Shown piece by piece: positions 36,493 to 46,675 of a stretch of DNA of 64,000 nucleotides. The notes beneath the pieces were generated by a model, which did not search any database, was not told the origin of the DNA, and worked only from the letters and a program-made list of their open reading frames with translations. Origin of the DNA: Leeuwenhoekiella parthenopeia (GTDB taxonomy: Bacteria > Bacteroidota > Bacteroidia > Flavobacteriales > Flavobacteriaceae); contig NZ_JAJGMW010000006.1 of assembly GCF_020782115.1 (NCBI RefSeq), positions 113,190 through 177,189 of the forward strand, read 5' to 3'. Each line of letters begins with the position of its first letter. Positions within the stretch are counted from its first letter, which is position 1. The translations under genes and the position numbers were made by a program.

Positions 36493-37095
36493 ATGACTAC
36501 GATACGCATTAGCTTACTAATAAGCCTATTCTCAATTTTAGGCCTTAGCGCTCAGGAGACAGAGACCCCAAAACCGAAAACAAATACCATTTCTCAACAG
36601 TTTGAAGATTTGTTAGAAAACTCAAACAATTTTCAGGATTATAAAGTCGTAAAACTAAACAGCCTGAATAAGTTGATAGCCAATACTGCAGATAGTATTT
36701 CGGTTTTCAAAACTCAGATAACCGAACTACAGCAAGAAATAACTGCACAACAACAAGAAATAAATACTCTAAATAATACACTCGAAGAGACTAAGACAAC
36801 CTTAGACCAAACCAGATCTGAGAAAGATTCCATATACTTTTTAGGAATTCCTATGAGCAAAGGTGGTTATATGGGAATGATGTGGGGTATTGTTGCCGTT
36901 CTGGCACTGGCGCTGGTTTTTTTCATTTTTAGATTTAAAGGAAGCAACGCACATACGCAGGAAGCCCGCAAAAAACTGGCAGATCTTGAAGTGGAATATG
37001 ACGATTACCGTAAAAAAGCTTTAGAAAAAGAGCAAAAGATGGGACGATTACTTCAGGACGAGCGCAATAAAGCGGTCAAGAGTACCAAAAAATAA
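36493..37095 (+). CDS. exported coiled-coil protein with internal membrane helix, upstream of trmD
   Basis: The 200-aa protein has a signal peptide ending near LSAQ (20), a periplasmic coiled coil at about 60-118 rich in Gln and Glu, a single helix at about 128-148 (MMWGIVAVLALALVFFIF), and a basic coiled-coil tail in the cytosol (150-200). This pattern recurs next to trmD in Flavobacteriaceae, where it is sometimes mislabelled as a tRNA methyltransferase by position; it has no methyltransferase motif. The role is unknown. Confidence 0.85.
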   Translation: MTTIRISLLISLFSILGLSAQETETPKPKTNTISQQFEDLLENSNNFQDYKVVKLNSLNKLIANTADSISVFKTQITELQQEITAQQQEINTLNNTLEETKTTLDQTRSEKDSIYFLGIPMSKGGYMGMMWGIVAVLALALVFFIFRFKGSNAHTQEARKKLADLEVEYDDYRKKALEKEQKMGRLLQDERNKAVKSTKK

Positions 37096-37155
37096 AAATC
37101 CAAACAAGCCGAGAATAAGGCTTCTTTTAATCGAATACCAGCACACTTAAATTCC

Positions 37156-37839
37156 ATGCGCATTGACATTATTACGGTAGTACCCGATTTGCTCAAAAGT
37201 CCGTTTGAAGCTTCAATAATGCAGCGTTCTATAGCAAAAGGACTGGTTGAAGTAAACTTTCACAACCTCAGAGATTACTCCACCAATGCTTACAAACAGG
37301 TAGACGACTATCAGTTTGGCGGTGGTGCCGGTATGGTTATGATGATAGAGCCTATAGATAAGTGCATCAGTGAGCTCAAATCACAACGGGACTATGATGA
37401 GGTGATCTATATGACCCCTGATGGTGAAACCCTGAATCAAAAAATAGCTAATCAAATTTCACTTCAGGGCAACATTATCATTCTGTGTGGTCATTATAAA
37501 GGAGTAGATCAGCGGGTACGCGATCAATTTATTACTCGGGAAATTTCAATAGGAGACTATGTTTTAAGTGGGGGCGAACTTGGAGCACTTATACTTTGCG
37601 ATGCCGTTATCCGATTAATTCCTGGAGTTTTAGGAAATGAAACCTCTGCCCTAACCGATTCTTTTCAGGATAACTTACTCGCTCCACCGGTATATACACG
37701 CCCTGCTGAATACAAAGGGTGGAAGGTTCCTGAGATTTTAACATCCGGTAATACTCCCAAAATCGAGGCCTGGCGCGAAGATGAAGCTTATAAACGCACT
37801 TTAGAGCGACGCCCCGATTTAATAAAAAACCAGTCTTAA
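37156..37839 (+). CDS. trmD: tRNA (guanine37-N1)-methyltransferase
   Basis: The 227-aa SPOUT enzyme methylates G37 next to the anticodon, preventing frameshifting. The knot region is intact: [25 protein letters not shown], the [15 protein letters not shown] loop, and [22 protein letters not shown] substrate segment (here [13 protein letters not shown]). Length is normal. rplS follows after 127 bases with its own promoter. The two genes are neighbours in most bacteria. Confidence 0.97.
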   Translation: MRIDIITVVPDLLKSPFEASIMQRSIAKGLVEVNFHNLRDYSTNAYKQVDDYQFGGGAGMVMMIEPIDKCISELKSQRDYDEVIYMTPDGETLNQKIANQISLQGNIIILCGHYKGVDQRVRDQFITREISIGDYVLSGGELGALILCDAVIRLIPGVLGNETSALTDSFQDNLLAPPVYTRPAEYKGWKVPEILTSGNTPKIEAWREDEAYKRTLERRPDLIKNQS

Positions 37840-37866
37840 TCTTTTTAAATAATTAAATTTCAGGGC

Positions 37867-37896
37867 TTGTCAAATTCAATTTTTATAGTAAATTTG
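37867..37896 (+). promoter_or_regulatory. rplS promoter, full -33/-7 consensus
   Basis: TTG (37867-37869), 19-base spacer, TAAATTTG (37889-37896). The same layout, with CTTGTCA and TAAATTTGCA, occurs ahead of rpmE2. Confidence 0.75.
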
Positions 37897-37899
37897 CAG

Positions 37900-37966
37900 C
37901 CTTGTAAGATCAACCTCTGGCGAAAACCGTGAATGTTGGTATTATACCACTTTAAAAATCTTAAAA
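37900..37966 (+). promoter_or_regulatory. candidate structured leader of rplS (bL19-type)
   Basis: The predicted 5' untranslated region can close on itself: TAAGAT (37905-37910) pairs with ATCTTA (37958-37963), three bases before the ATG. Inside it CAAC (37911-37914) can pair with GTTG (37935-37938), and TGGT/ACCA bracket ATTAT (37937-37949). The closing helix would sequester the start. bL19 leader candidates have been described from Flavobacteria; whether this one fits that model is not tested. Confidence 0.45.
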
Positions 37967-38317
37967 ATGGAAGATTTAATCAGTTTTGTACAAAACGAAT
38001 TTGTAGAGAAAAAAGAATTCCCTGAATTTAGTGCTGGTGATACCATCACTGTTTATTACGAAATTCGTGAGGGTGAAAAAGTACGTACCCAGTTTTTTAG
38101 AGGTGTTGTAATTCAGGTTCGCGGAACAGGTGCAACCCGCACATTTACTATCAGAAAAATGTCTGGTACTGTAGGTGTTGAGCGTATTTTCCCAATCAAC
38201 ATGCCTGCTCTTCAGAAAATTGAAGTAAATAAAAGAGGTAAAGTACGTAAGTCACGTATTTACTACTTTAGAGGTCTTACCGGTAAAAAGGCAAGAATCA
38301 AAGAAATCAGAAAATAA
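37967..38317 (+). CDS. rplS: 50S ribosomal protein L19 (bL19)
   Basis: The 116-aa ribosomal protein contacts 16S rRNA at the subunit interface. Diagnostic features are FSAGDTITVYYEIREGEKVRTQ, FRGVVIQVRGTGATRTFTIRK, VGVERIFPINMP and the basic SRIYYFRGLTGKKARIKEI ending. Length is normal. It has a strong promoter, a candidate autoregulatory leader and a terminator, so it is a separate unit from trmD. Confidence 0.98.
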   Translation: MEDLISFVQNEFVEKKEFPEFSAGDTITVYYEIREGEKVRTQFFRGVVIQVRGTGATRTFTIRKMSGTVGVERIFPINMPALQKIEVNKRGKVRKSRIYYFRGLTGKKARIKEIRK

Positions 38318-38336
38318 AAACCACTCATCTGGTTAT

Positions 38337-38366
38337 AAAAATGCTCCGTCTTACGGGGCATTTTTT
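38337..38366. terminator. intrinsic terminator of rplS
   Basis: Arms 38337-38349 and 38353-38365 (AAAAATGCTCCGT against ACGGGGCATTTTT, one G-T pair). The arms also give a T-tract on the minus strand. Confidence 0.88.
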
Positions 38367-38369
38367 AGT

Positions 38370-38772
38370 TTAAGGTATAAGCTTATTAACTTTTGTGAAA
38401 AACCAACGTTCATAACCGGTTGATATTTAACGACCTAATAGCTTGATTTTTTAAATTCTTTTCTGTTACTTTATGTAAAGAAATTATAAGGGTGAACTTA
38501 AAACTGTTCACAATTATGTTCCCAGTGCAGTTGCGATAGCCTTGTAGGGTTTATACAACTTTAAAAAAGATCTGAATTATAAAAGACATCAGTGAGCGTT
38601 TAAAGTTAAAATGCAAATGTATTGGATCGGGATTTAGAAATTAAATCCCAATGTTAAGGTTCACGGTGCAAGTACTAATATTCTTGCTTTAGGGCTCCAA
38701 GGGTTCACCGGTAAAAAACCTAAACATTAGAAGCTCTGATAGAATTACGAAATTCTATCAGAGCTTTTTTTT
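38370..38772 (+). ncRNA. candidate non-coding RNA gene with terminator between rplS and icd
   Basis: A 663-base stretch separates rplS from icd. It contains no plausible protein gene but does contain a strong terminator at 38731-38772 that no upstream coding gene needs. The 80 bases before it fold into a bulged rod: AATGTTAAGGTT (38650-38661) pairs with AACCTAAACATT (38717-38728) with one A-A mismatch; CGGTG (38664-38668) pairs with CACCG (38706-38710); CAAG/CTTG (38669-38672, 38683-38686) forms the tip; a 19-base 3' bulge remains. This bulged helix next to a terminator recalls 6S-like RNA (6S-Flavo) but I cannot confirm it. An extra GGGATTTA/TAAATCCC hairpin (38629-38649) and GTGAAC/GTTCAC hairpin (38493-38512) precede it. 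The 5' end is uncertain. Confidence 0.5.
38731..38772 (+). terminator. strong intrinsic terminator of the candidate ncRNA
   Basis: The arms (38731-38746 and 38751-38766; core AGCTCTGATAGAATT) are fully complementary with a 4-base loop, followed by eight T. Confidence 0.92.
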
Positions 38773-38869
38773 ACTTCTGAATCCTTCCATCTCAATCCAA
38801 CAGTTTAAAATCATACATTTTTAAGAGGCTTTAAGAAGAATTTAAGTGTTAAAATCTGCCATAAAATCC

Positions 38870-38877
38870 TATATTTG
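38870..38877 (+). promoter_or_regulatory. icd -7 element
   Basis: TATATTTG, exact TAnnTTTG match; predicted leader of about 100 bases to the icd ATG, in which I saw no stable fold. A GTGTT is near the -33 position. Confidence 0.55.
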
Positions 38878-38968
38878 CAATCCGAAAAAAACGCTTCACG
38901 CGACAAACTGTAAACCCTAGATGCAGATTTGCTTTTTCAACCAAACAATTAGAAATCAGGATTTATAA

Positions 38969-41206
<2,238 letters not shown>

Positions 41207-41226
41207 CACGTGTTTACAACAACGAC

Positions 41227-41258
41227 AAAAGGCTTCCTATATCGGGAAGCCTTTTTTT
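41227..41258 (+). terminator. intrinsic terminator of icd
   Basis: AAAAGGCTTCC (41227-41237) pairs with GGAAGCCTTTT (41245-41255); seven T follow. Confidence 0.9.
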
Positions 41259-41306
41259 ATTTCATTAACGTTTTCTTAAAATGGTACAAGTAAAGCCGAA
41301 GTCTGC

Positions 41307-41314
41307 TATTTTTG
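41307..41314 (+). promoter_or_regulatory. -7 element overlapping the TonB receptor TTG start
   Basis: TATTTTTG matches TAnnTTTG exactly, but its TTG end is also the first possible start codon (41312). If it is the true promoter, translation must start downstream, for example at TTG 41327. Confidence 0.4.
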
Positions 41315-43690
41315 AACAAAAACAATTTGCTAAAATATTACTATTCATTTATTTTCATCTTACTGGTTGGTAACCTTTGGGCTCAAAAAAATTACACCTT
41401 GAGCGGCACGGTTACCGCAGAAAATTCAAATGAAACCCTCATCGGTGTTAACGTTTTATTTCCCGAGATCAATAAAGGAACAGTTACCAACGAGTATGGC
41501 TTTTATTCCATAACACTACCTGAAGGATCTTACAATCTTCAAATAAGCATTCTGGGATACAATTCCATTCAGAAAAAAATCGCATTAAATAGTGATCAGC
41601 GCCTCGATTTCAGTCTCGAAGAAGCTACTGAGATGCTTGATGAAGTATTGATTGAGGAGGATGTTGAAGAGCTAAACATTCGCAAGCCTCAAATGAGCGT
41701 AAATACGCTAACTGCAGAGACCATCAAGCAAATACCCGTTGTCTTTGGCGAGGCAGACGTTATAAAATCTATACTGCTGCTTCCGGGCGTCACGAGTGCA
41801 GGTGAAGGTGCTTCAGGCTTTAACGTAAGAGGTGGCGCTGTAGATCAAAATCTTATTTTACTGGATGAAGCTATCATTTTTAATTCGTCACACCTTTTCG
41901 GTTTCTTTTCAGTTTTTAATCCCGATGCGATCAAAGACCTTAAACTATACAAAGGTGGAATTCCTGCACGGTACGGTGGTCGCGTGGCCTCGGTACTCGA
42001 TATTTATCAAAAGGAAGGAAACAGTAAAGAATTTCACGCAAATGGTGGTATTGGAGCGATTGCCAGCAGACTTCTTGTTGAAGGTCCTATAGTAAAAAAC
42101 GAATCTGCGTTTCTGGTAGGTGGCCGGGCTTCTTATGTGCACCTCTTCCTGCCTTTATTTGATATTGACAACAAAGCCTATTTCTACGACCTGAATGCTA
42201 AATTAAATTACCGTCTTGGAGATAAAAACAGCCTCTTTCTGTCAGGGTATTTCGGTCGCGATTTATTTAGTGTAAACGAAAGCTTTGTAAACACCTACGG
42301 TAATGCAACCATAAATCTGAGATGGAATCATCTATTTAGCGACAAGTTGTTCTCCAACCTATCCCTTATTTATTCAGATTACTATTATGGTTTACTGTTA
42401 GATTTTGTGGGCTTTAAATACGATTCGGGCATTCGTAATTTCAATCTTAAATACGATTTTCAGCATTACATCAGCCAAAATCTAAAAATGGGATATGGCA
42501 TAAATAACATTTATTACCGCTTCAATCCTGCGACTATAATACCCAATCGCCCGGACAGCGGTATATTACCTTCGCAACTCACCCACAAGTACGCCAACGA
42601 ATTTTCGGCCTATATTGAAGCCGAACACGACTTAAGTGATGCCCTAACCTTACGCTATGGTTTCAGACTTAGTCATTTTACGCGTCTGGGTCAGGATCGC
42701 TTTTTTAGATATGCTGATGACCAACCCTTAATTTTTGACGATAATCTAAAAATTTACCAGCCTGCAACTCCATCAGAAACACAACTAAACACAGGAACCC
42801 TCGCTCAGTTTACAAATCTCGAACCGCGTTTCTCGCTCAGTTGGGCTCTTAACAGCAAAACGTCCTTTAAAGCCAGCTATAATCGCATGGCTCAGTATCT
42901 GCATTTAATTTCTAACACCAACTCACCCACGCCTCTTGACGTATATACGCCGAGCGGACCTTACGTAAAACCGCAGCTTCTTGATCAGTATGCCATTGGT
43001 TTTTTCAAGAAAATCAAGGACGGTGCGTTTTCGTTTGAAACTGAAGCGTTTTATAAAGACATCCAAAACCGACTGGATTACCGTAACGGCGCACAACTTA
43101 TCGCCAATGATGCCATTGAAGGCGAAGTGCTTTCAGGTATAGGCAGAGCCTACGGACTTGAATTTTTACTGAAAAAAAATGACGGCAGACTCAACGGCTG
43201 GCTGGCATATACCCTATCGCGCAGTGAACAGCAAACCCCGGGTCGCACACCTGAAGAAATAGGTATCAATAACGGCAACTGGTATGCTTCGGCTTATGAT
43301 AAAACCCACGACATTAGTGCAAATGCCTACTACAAGCTCAGTAATAAATGGAGTTTCGGTGCCAATTTTGTGTTTCAGACCGGCCAGCCAACCAATTATC
43401 CCGTGAGTCAATCCCTTTTTCAGGGTTTGGCCATATCAAATTACAGCGGTCGTAATGAACAACGCCTGCCCGCTTACCACAGGTTAGACCTCTCGGCTAC
43501 CTTAACACCAAAAAACACAGCCAACCGAAAAATAAAAGGGGAATGGGTTTTTAGTATTTATAATGCCTACAACCGCATGAATGCCGCATCTGTTAATTTC
43601 AGAACCAATGAAGACACAGGACAAAATGAAGCGATTAAGACTTCGATTTTTGGCATCCTGCCTTCTGTAACCTATAATTTTAAGCTCTAA
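41312..43690 (+). CDS. TonB-dependent outer-membrane receptor with carboxypeptidase-like N-domain
   Basis: The protein of about 792 aa has a signal peptide ending in NLWAQ, a carboxypeptidase-D regulatory-like domain (about 28-110: LSGTVTAENSNETLIGVNV), a TonB plug (about 125-235: VFGEADVIKSILLLPGV, FNVRGGAVDQNLILLDEA), and a 22-strand barrel ending in SVTYNFKL. The start is uncertain: TTG 41312, or TTG 41327 if the -7 element at 41307 is used. It overlaps the DUF4249 lipoprotein gene by one base (TAATG), the normal pairing for this type. It does not look like SusC and no SusD is present. The ligand is unknown. Confidence 0.92.
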   Translation: MNKNNLLKYYYSFIFILLVGNLWAQKNYTLSGTVTAENSNETLIGVNVLFPEINKGTVTNEYGFYSITLPEGSYNLQISILGYNSIQKKIALNSDQRLDFSLEEATEMLDEVLIEEDVEELNIRKPQMSVNTLTAETIKQIPVVFGEADVIKSILLLPGVTSAGEGASGFNVRGGAVDQNLILLDEAIIFNSSHLFGFFSVFNPDAIKDLKLYKGGIPARYGGRVASVLDIYQKEGNSKEFHANGGIGAIASRLLVEGPIVKNESAFLVGGRASYVHLFLPLFDIDNKAYFYDLNAKLNYRLGDKNSLFLSGYFGRDLFSVNESFVNTYGNATINLRWNHLFSDKLFSNLSLIYSDYYYGLLLDFVGFKYDSGIRNFNLKYDFQHYISQNLKMGYGINNIYYRFNPATIIPNRPDSGILPSQLTHKYANEFSAYIEAEHDLSDALTLRYGFRLSHFTRLGQDRFFRYADDQPLIFDDNLKIYQPATPSETQLNTGTLAQFTNLEPRFSLSWALNSKTSFKASYNRMAQYLHLISNTNSPTPLDVYTPSGPYVKPQLLDQYAIGFFKKIKDGAFSFETEAFYKDIQNRLDYRNGAQLIANDAIEGEVLSGIGRAYGLEFLLKKNDGRLNGWLAYTLSRSEQQTPGRTPEEIGINNGNWYASAYDKTHDISANAYYKLSNKWSFGANFVFQTGQPTNYPVSQSLFQGLAISNYSGRNEQRLPAYHRLDLSATLTPKNTANRKIKGEWVFSIYNAYNRMNAASVNFRTNEDTGQNEAIKTSIFGILPSVTYNFKL

Positions 43691-44499
43691 TGAAAGCCAT
43701 TAAAACGATTTTTATTCTTTTGGTTTTACTGAAGCTTTTAAACAGCTGTCAGGAAACGATTGACGTTGACCTGCCCGAACAGCAGGAACGACTGGTTGTA
43801 GATGCCCTAATGCGTATTCCTGATGGAAATACCAGTCTGGTGAACGCTTACCTGAGACTTACCCTGACCGCAGATTATTTTGCAGACGATATACCGGTTG
43901 TGGCAGATGCGATAGTCAATCTCAACAGCGCATCAAACACCTACAGAATGCAGTACCGCGGTGACGGGTATTATTCTATTGCAGTACCTCGTGATGAACT
44001 TACTCAGGATCTAATGAGACTTACCATTTTTTATAATGAAAATACCTACAGAGCTACAGCCCAATTTCAAACAGCTATCCCTTTTGATTCCATTATTCAG
44101 GGAGATGGGAGCCTCTTTGCCGGTGACGAAACCGAGGTGATCTTTAATTATACAGACGAGCCGGGTATTACAAACTATTACCTGTTTGATTTAGATAAGG
44201 GACAATTTTTGACCAGTGAAGACACCTTTTATAAAGATCAGGCATTCTCATTCTCCTATTTTTACGAAGATGTGAAACCTAATGACACCTTAGAAGTCGA
44301 TTTGATAGGCATTACAAAACCCTTTTTCGATTACATGAGCATTGTGATCAATCAATCGGGACAGGCTTCAGGAAACCCGTTTACAGCGCCACCTTCCGAA
44401 ATACGGGGCAACGTCATTAATGCCACCGATGAAGCTAATTATCCCCTGGGATATTTCGCAATAGGACAGGTTTACAGCGGTCAGATTGTGATCGAATAG
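43690..44499 (+). CDS. DUF4249 lipoprotein, partner of the TonB receptor
   Basis: The 269-aa lipoprotein has a signal ending in the lipobox LLNSC (C20) and the DUF4249 opening QETIDVDLPEQQERLVVDALM. The mature part is beta-rich and ends PLGYFAIGQVYSGQIVIE. DUF4249 proteins pair with TonB receptors in Bacteroidota and may act as surface substrate-binding or gating subunits, by analogy with SusD; this is inference. It is translationally coupled to the receptor. Confidence 0.88.
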   Translation: MKAIKTIFILLVLLKLLNSCQETIDVDLPEQQERLVVDALMRIPDGNTSLVNAYLRLTLTADYFADDIPVVADAIVNLNSASNTYRMQYRGDGYYSIAVPRDELTQDLMRLTIFYNENTYRATAQFQTAIPFDSIIQGDGSLFAGDETEVIFNYTDEPGITNYYLFDLDKGQFLTSEDTFYKDQAFSFSYFYEDVKPNDTLEVDLIGITKPFFDYMSIVINQSGQASGNPFTAPPSEIRGNVINATDEANYPLGYFAIGQVYSGQIVIE

Positions 44500-44531
44500 C
44501 GATATTTGCCAAAGGCGAAAAAATTCAGCAT

Positions 44532-45350
44532 ATGAGCTTCACTAAAACAACCGAACAGGATTCAAACTATAACGGGCTTGAGAATATGGCTGTCTCAGAG
44601 CTCCTGCAAAATATCAACGCAGAAGACAAAACGGTCCCGCTCGCCGTTGAAAAGGTATTACCACAAATAGAAAAATTAACACAGGAAGTAATCAGACAGT
44701 TAAAGCAGGGCGGAAGACTTTTTTATATGGGTGCCGGTACCAGCGGAAGACTTGGTGTGGTTGACGCGTCGGAGTGCCCGCCCACATTTGGCGTACCCCA
44801 CGGAATGGTAATAGGTCTAATTGCCGGAGGCGAAACTGCCATACGCAAAGCCGTTGAGTTTGCTGAAGACAGCCCTACTCAGGGTTGGGCAGACTTGGAG
44901 GAGCACGCGATTTCTGAAAAAGACATTGTTATTGGTATTGCAGCGTCGGGCACGACTCCTTATGTCCTCCACGCACTGGAAGCCTGCAATAAAAATAACA
45001 TCCCCACCGGAAGCATCACCTGCAATGCCGGAAGCCCTATTGCGAAGACTTCAAAATTTTCGGTTGAAGTAGTCGTTGGTCCCGAGTTTGTAACCGGAAG
45101 CAGCCGTATGAAAGCCGGTACCGCACAAAAACTGGTATTGAATATGATTTCAACAGCAACGATGATTCAACTAGGCAAGGTTAAGGGAAATAAAATGGTA
45201 GATATGCAGCTTAGTAATGATAAGCTGGTAGATCGCGGGATACGCATGATTCAGTCTGAAATACCTGTTGATGCACAAGAGGCCGCTCAATTATTAAAGA
45301 ATCACGGCTCTGTAAGGGCCGCTATAAACGCATATCATGGCAACAAATAA
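44532..45350 (+). CDS. murQ: N-acetylmuramic acid 6-phosphate etherase
   Basis: The 272-aa SIS-domain enzyme cleaves the lactyl ether of MurNAc-6-phosphate to give GlcNAc-6-phosphate and D-lactate, in peptidoglycan recycling. Diagnostic motifs are the GAGTSGRLGVVDASECPPTFG block, GGETAIRKAVEFAEDS, IAASGTTPYVL and TGSSRMKAGTAQKLVLNM. It is slightly shorter than the E. coli enzyme. No MurP-type importer or AnmK is in view. It overlaps the DUF6095 gene by 14 bases and follows the receptor/DUF4249 pair. Confidence 0.96.
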   Translation: MSFTKTTEQDSNYNGLENMAVSELLQNINAEDKTVPLAVEKVLPQIEKLTQEVIRQLKQGGRLFYMGAGTSGRLGVVDASECPPTFGVPHGMVIGLIAGGETAIRKAVEFAEDSPTQGWADLEEHAISEKDIVIGIAASGTTPYVLHALEACNKNNIPTGSITCNAGSPIAKTSKFSVEVVVGPEFVTGSSRMKAGTAQKLVLNMISTATMIQLGKVKGNKMVDMQLSNDKLVDRGIRMIQSEIPVDAQEAAQLLKNHGSVRAAINAYHGNK

Positions 45351-45558
45351 AGAAGCCCTGGCACGTGGCGTGCGCACATTAGCCATGTCATTACTTTTTA
45401 TGTTTTTGGGTCCCGGTATCCTATACCAGGCTTTTAAAAATCAGGAGCATCCGCTTTATATACCCGTTTTGATATTGGGCATTGTTGCTGCAACACTGGC
45501 GATTTACTTTGGGTTCAAGGGAATCAATCGCATTATGAAAGCTTTATTCAACGATTAA
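45337..45558 (+). CDS. DUF6095 small membrane protein
   Basis: The 73-aa protein has two transmembrane helices (about 13-32 and 42-60) joined by a short loop with FKNQEHPLY. It resembles DUF6095, a Flavobacteriaceae family usually found after murQ. The function is unknown. It overlaps murQ by 14 bases, so it is co-translated with it, and is followed by a terminator. Confidence 0.78.
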   Translation: MATNKEALARGVRTLAMSLLFMFLGPGILYQAFKNQEHPLYIPVLILGIVAATLAIYFGFKGINRIMKALFND

Positions 45559-45627
45559 ATCAGTACCCTGAAGCTAATTACTTTTGGAATTACTAAAAAT
45601 TATAAGGTACCTGAGGTGCTGCCAATA

Positions 45628-45657
45628 AAAAAGCCTTTGCATTTGCAAAGGCTTTTT
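45628..45657. terminator. bidirectional terminator, DUF6095 / rpmE2
   Basis: AAAAAGCCTTTGC (45628-45640) and GCAAAGGCTTTTT (45645-45657) form a perfect hairpin with A and T tracts on both sides. Confidence 0.9.
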
Positions 45658-45678
45658 ATTATATCTGTTGAATTCCGC

Positions 45679-45930
45679 TTACTTAGCGAATTTCTTGTAT
45701 TTGTTTTTGAACTTATCAATACGACCAGCAGTATCAACCAGTTTAGATTTACCGGTATAAAAAGGATGTGATGCTCTAGAAATCTCCAGTTTTACAAGCG
45801 GATACTCTGCACCGTCAACTTCAATCGTTTCTTTTGTATTTGCTGTAGATTTAGTTAAAAACACTTCGTCGTTAGACATGTCTTTAAATGCTACTACTCT
45901 GTAATTCTGTGGATGTATATCTTTTTTCAT
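45679..45930 (-). CDS. rpmE2: 50S ribosomal protein L31 type B (zinc-free)
   Basis: The 83-aa protein begins [17 protein letters not shown] and ends in the basic [15 protein letters not shown] tail; the ATG at 45930 is the family start, and an earlier in-frame Met lies in the leader. It has no cysteines, so it is the C-minus (type B) form that does not bind zinc and usually replaces the zinc form when zinc is scarce. In Bacteroidota it is often the main L31. A full -33/-7 promoter precedes it. Confidence 0.95.
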   Translation of the reverse strand: MKKDIHPQNYRVVAFKDMSNDEVFLTKSTANTKETIEVDGAEYPLVKLEISRASHPFYTGKSKLVDTAGRIDKFKNKYKKFAK

Positions 45931-45965
45931 CTTAAATGCTTTAAAATCTGCTGAATTTTGAGGTG

Positions 45966-45995
45966 CAAATTTAGAAATAAAAAACAATCTGACAA
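45966..45995 (-). promoter_or_regulatory. rpmE2 promoter, full -33/-7 consensus
   Basis: Minus strand TTG (45993-45995), 19-base spacer, TAAATTTG (45966-45973). The flanks CTTGTCA and TAAATTTGCA equal those of the rplS promoter. Confidence 0.75.
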
Positions 45996-46138
45996 GGCGA
46001 TATTAAAATAATATTTTCCTTGGCGTTTATCTTTAGTCTTCAAATGTAACAAAATTCACAACAGCACTACTTATGCCTCATTAAAAACTAGGTGTATCTC
46101 GTGCTAATATGTACTTTTACACCGCAATTCATAAAATC

Positions 46139-46669
46139 ATGGAAGCACAAAAACCATCAACAGGGCAAATCGCCTTAACTTACGGAGCCCTTCTGGGGTT
46201 TCTCACTATTGCACTAGCTGTAGTACTTTATGTAACCAACTCATTACTGGATCAAAACTGGATTACAGGCCTGGTGGGCTTTCTAATCATGCTTGGAGTT
46301 ATTGTTTACGGGCAACAGGTATTTAAAAAGGCAAATGGCGGTTTCTTAGAATTTAAAGATGCCTTAAAAGTAGGATTAGGTATTGCCCTTATAGGAGGCA
46401 TTCTGGGTGCTCTTTACAATTATATTTTTCTTACCGTAATAGAACCCGACTTTATTAATTTAATCATTGAAAAGCAACGTGAAGCGATGATTGAGTCTCA
46501 GCCCAACGCGACCGAAGCCCAACAGGAGCAGGCTTTGGCTATCGCTGCTAAATTTGCCCGTCCGTGGGTACAGTCATCTATTCAAGTCATAGGTGGTATA
46601 TTCTTTGGGTTTATAATTTCTTTGATTAGTGGTCTTATTTTGAAAAAATCTAATCCGCACCAATATTAA
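46139..46669 (+). CDS. DUF4199 membrane protein
   Basis: The 176-aa inner-membrane protein starts at ATG 46139 (MEAQKPSTGQIALTYG). Four hydrophobic helices are visible (about 11-31, 37-55, 75-98 and 146-165), with an amphipathic segment between helices 3 and 4. It fits DUF4199, a Bacteroidota family that often precedes a GT2 glycosyltransferase. No function is known. It lies 6 bases upstream of that glycosyltransferase. Confidence 0.85.
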   Translation: MEAQKPSTGQIALTYGALLGFLTIALAVVLYVTNSLLDQNWITGLVGFLIMLGVIVYGQQVFKKANGGFLEFKDALKVGLGIALIGGILGALYNYIFLTVIEPDFINLIIEKQREAMIESQPNATEAQQEQALAIAAKFARPWVQSSIQVIGGIFFGFIISLISGLILKKSNPHQY

Positions 46670-46675
46670 GATTCT

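Noticed and set aside
36493..37095. tRNA methyltransferase upstream of trmD
   Set aside because: It has a signal peptide, coiled coils and a membrane helix but no SAM-binding motif.
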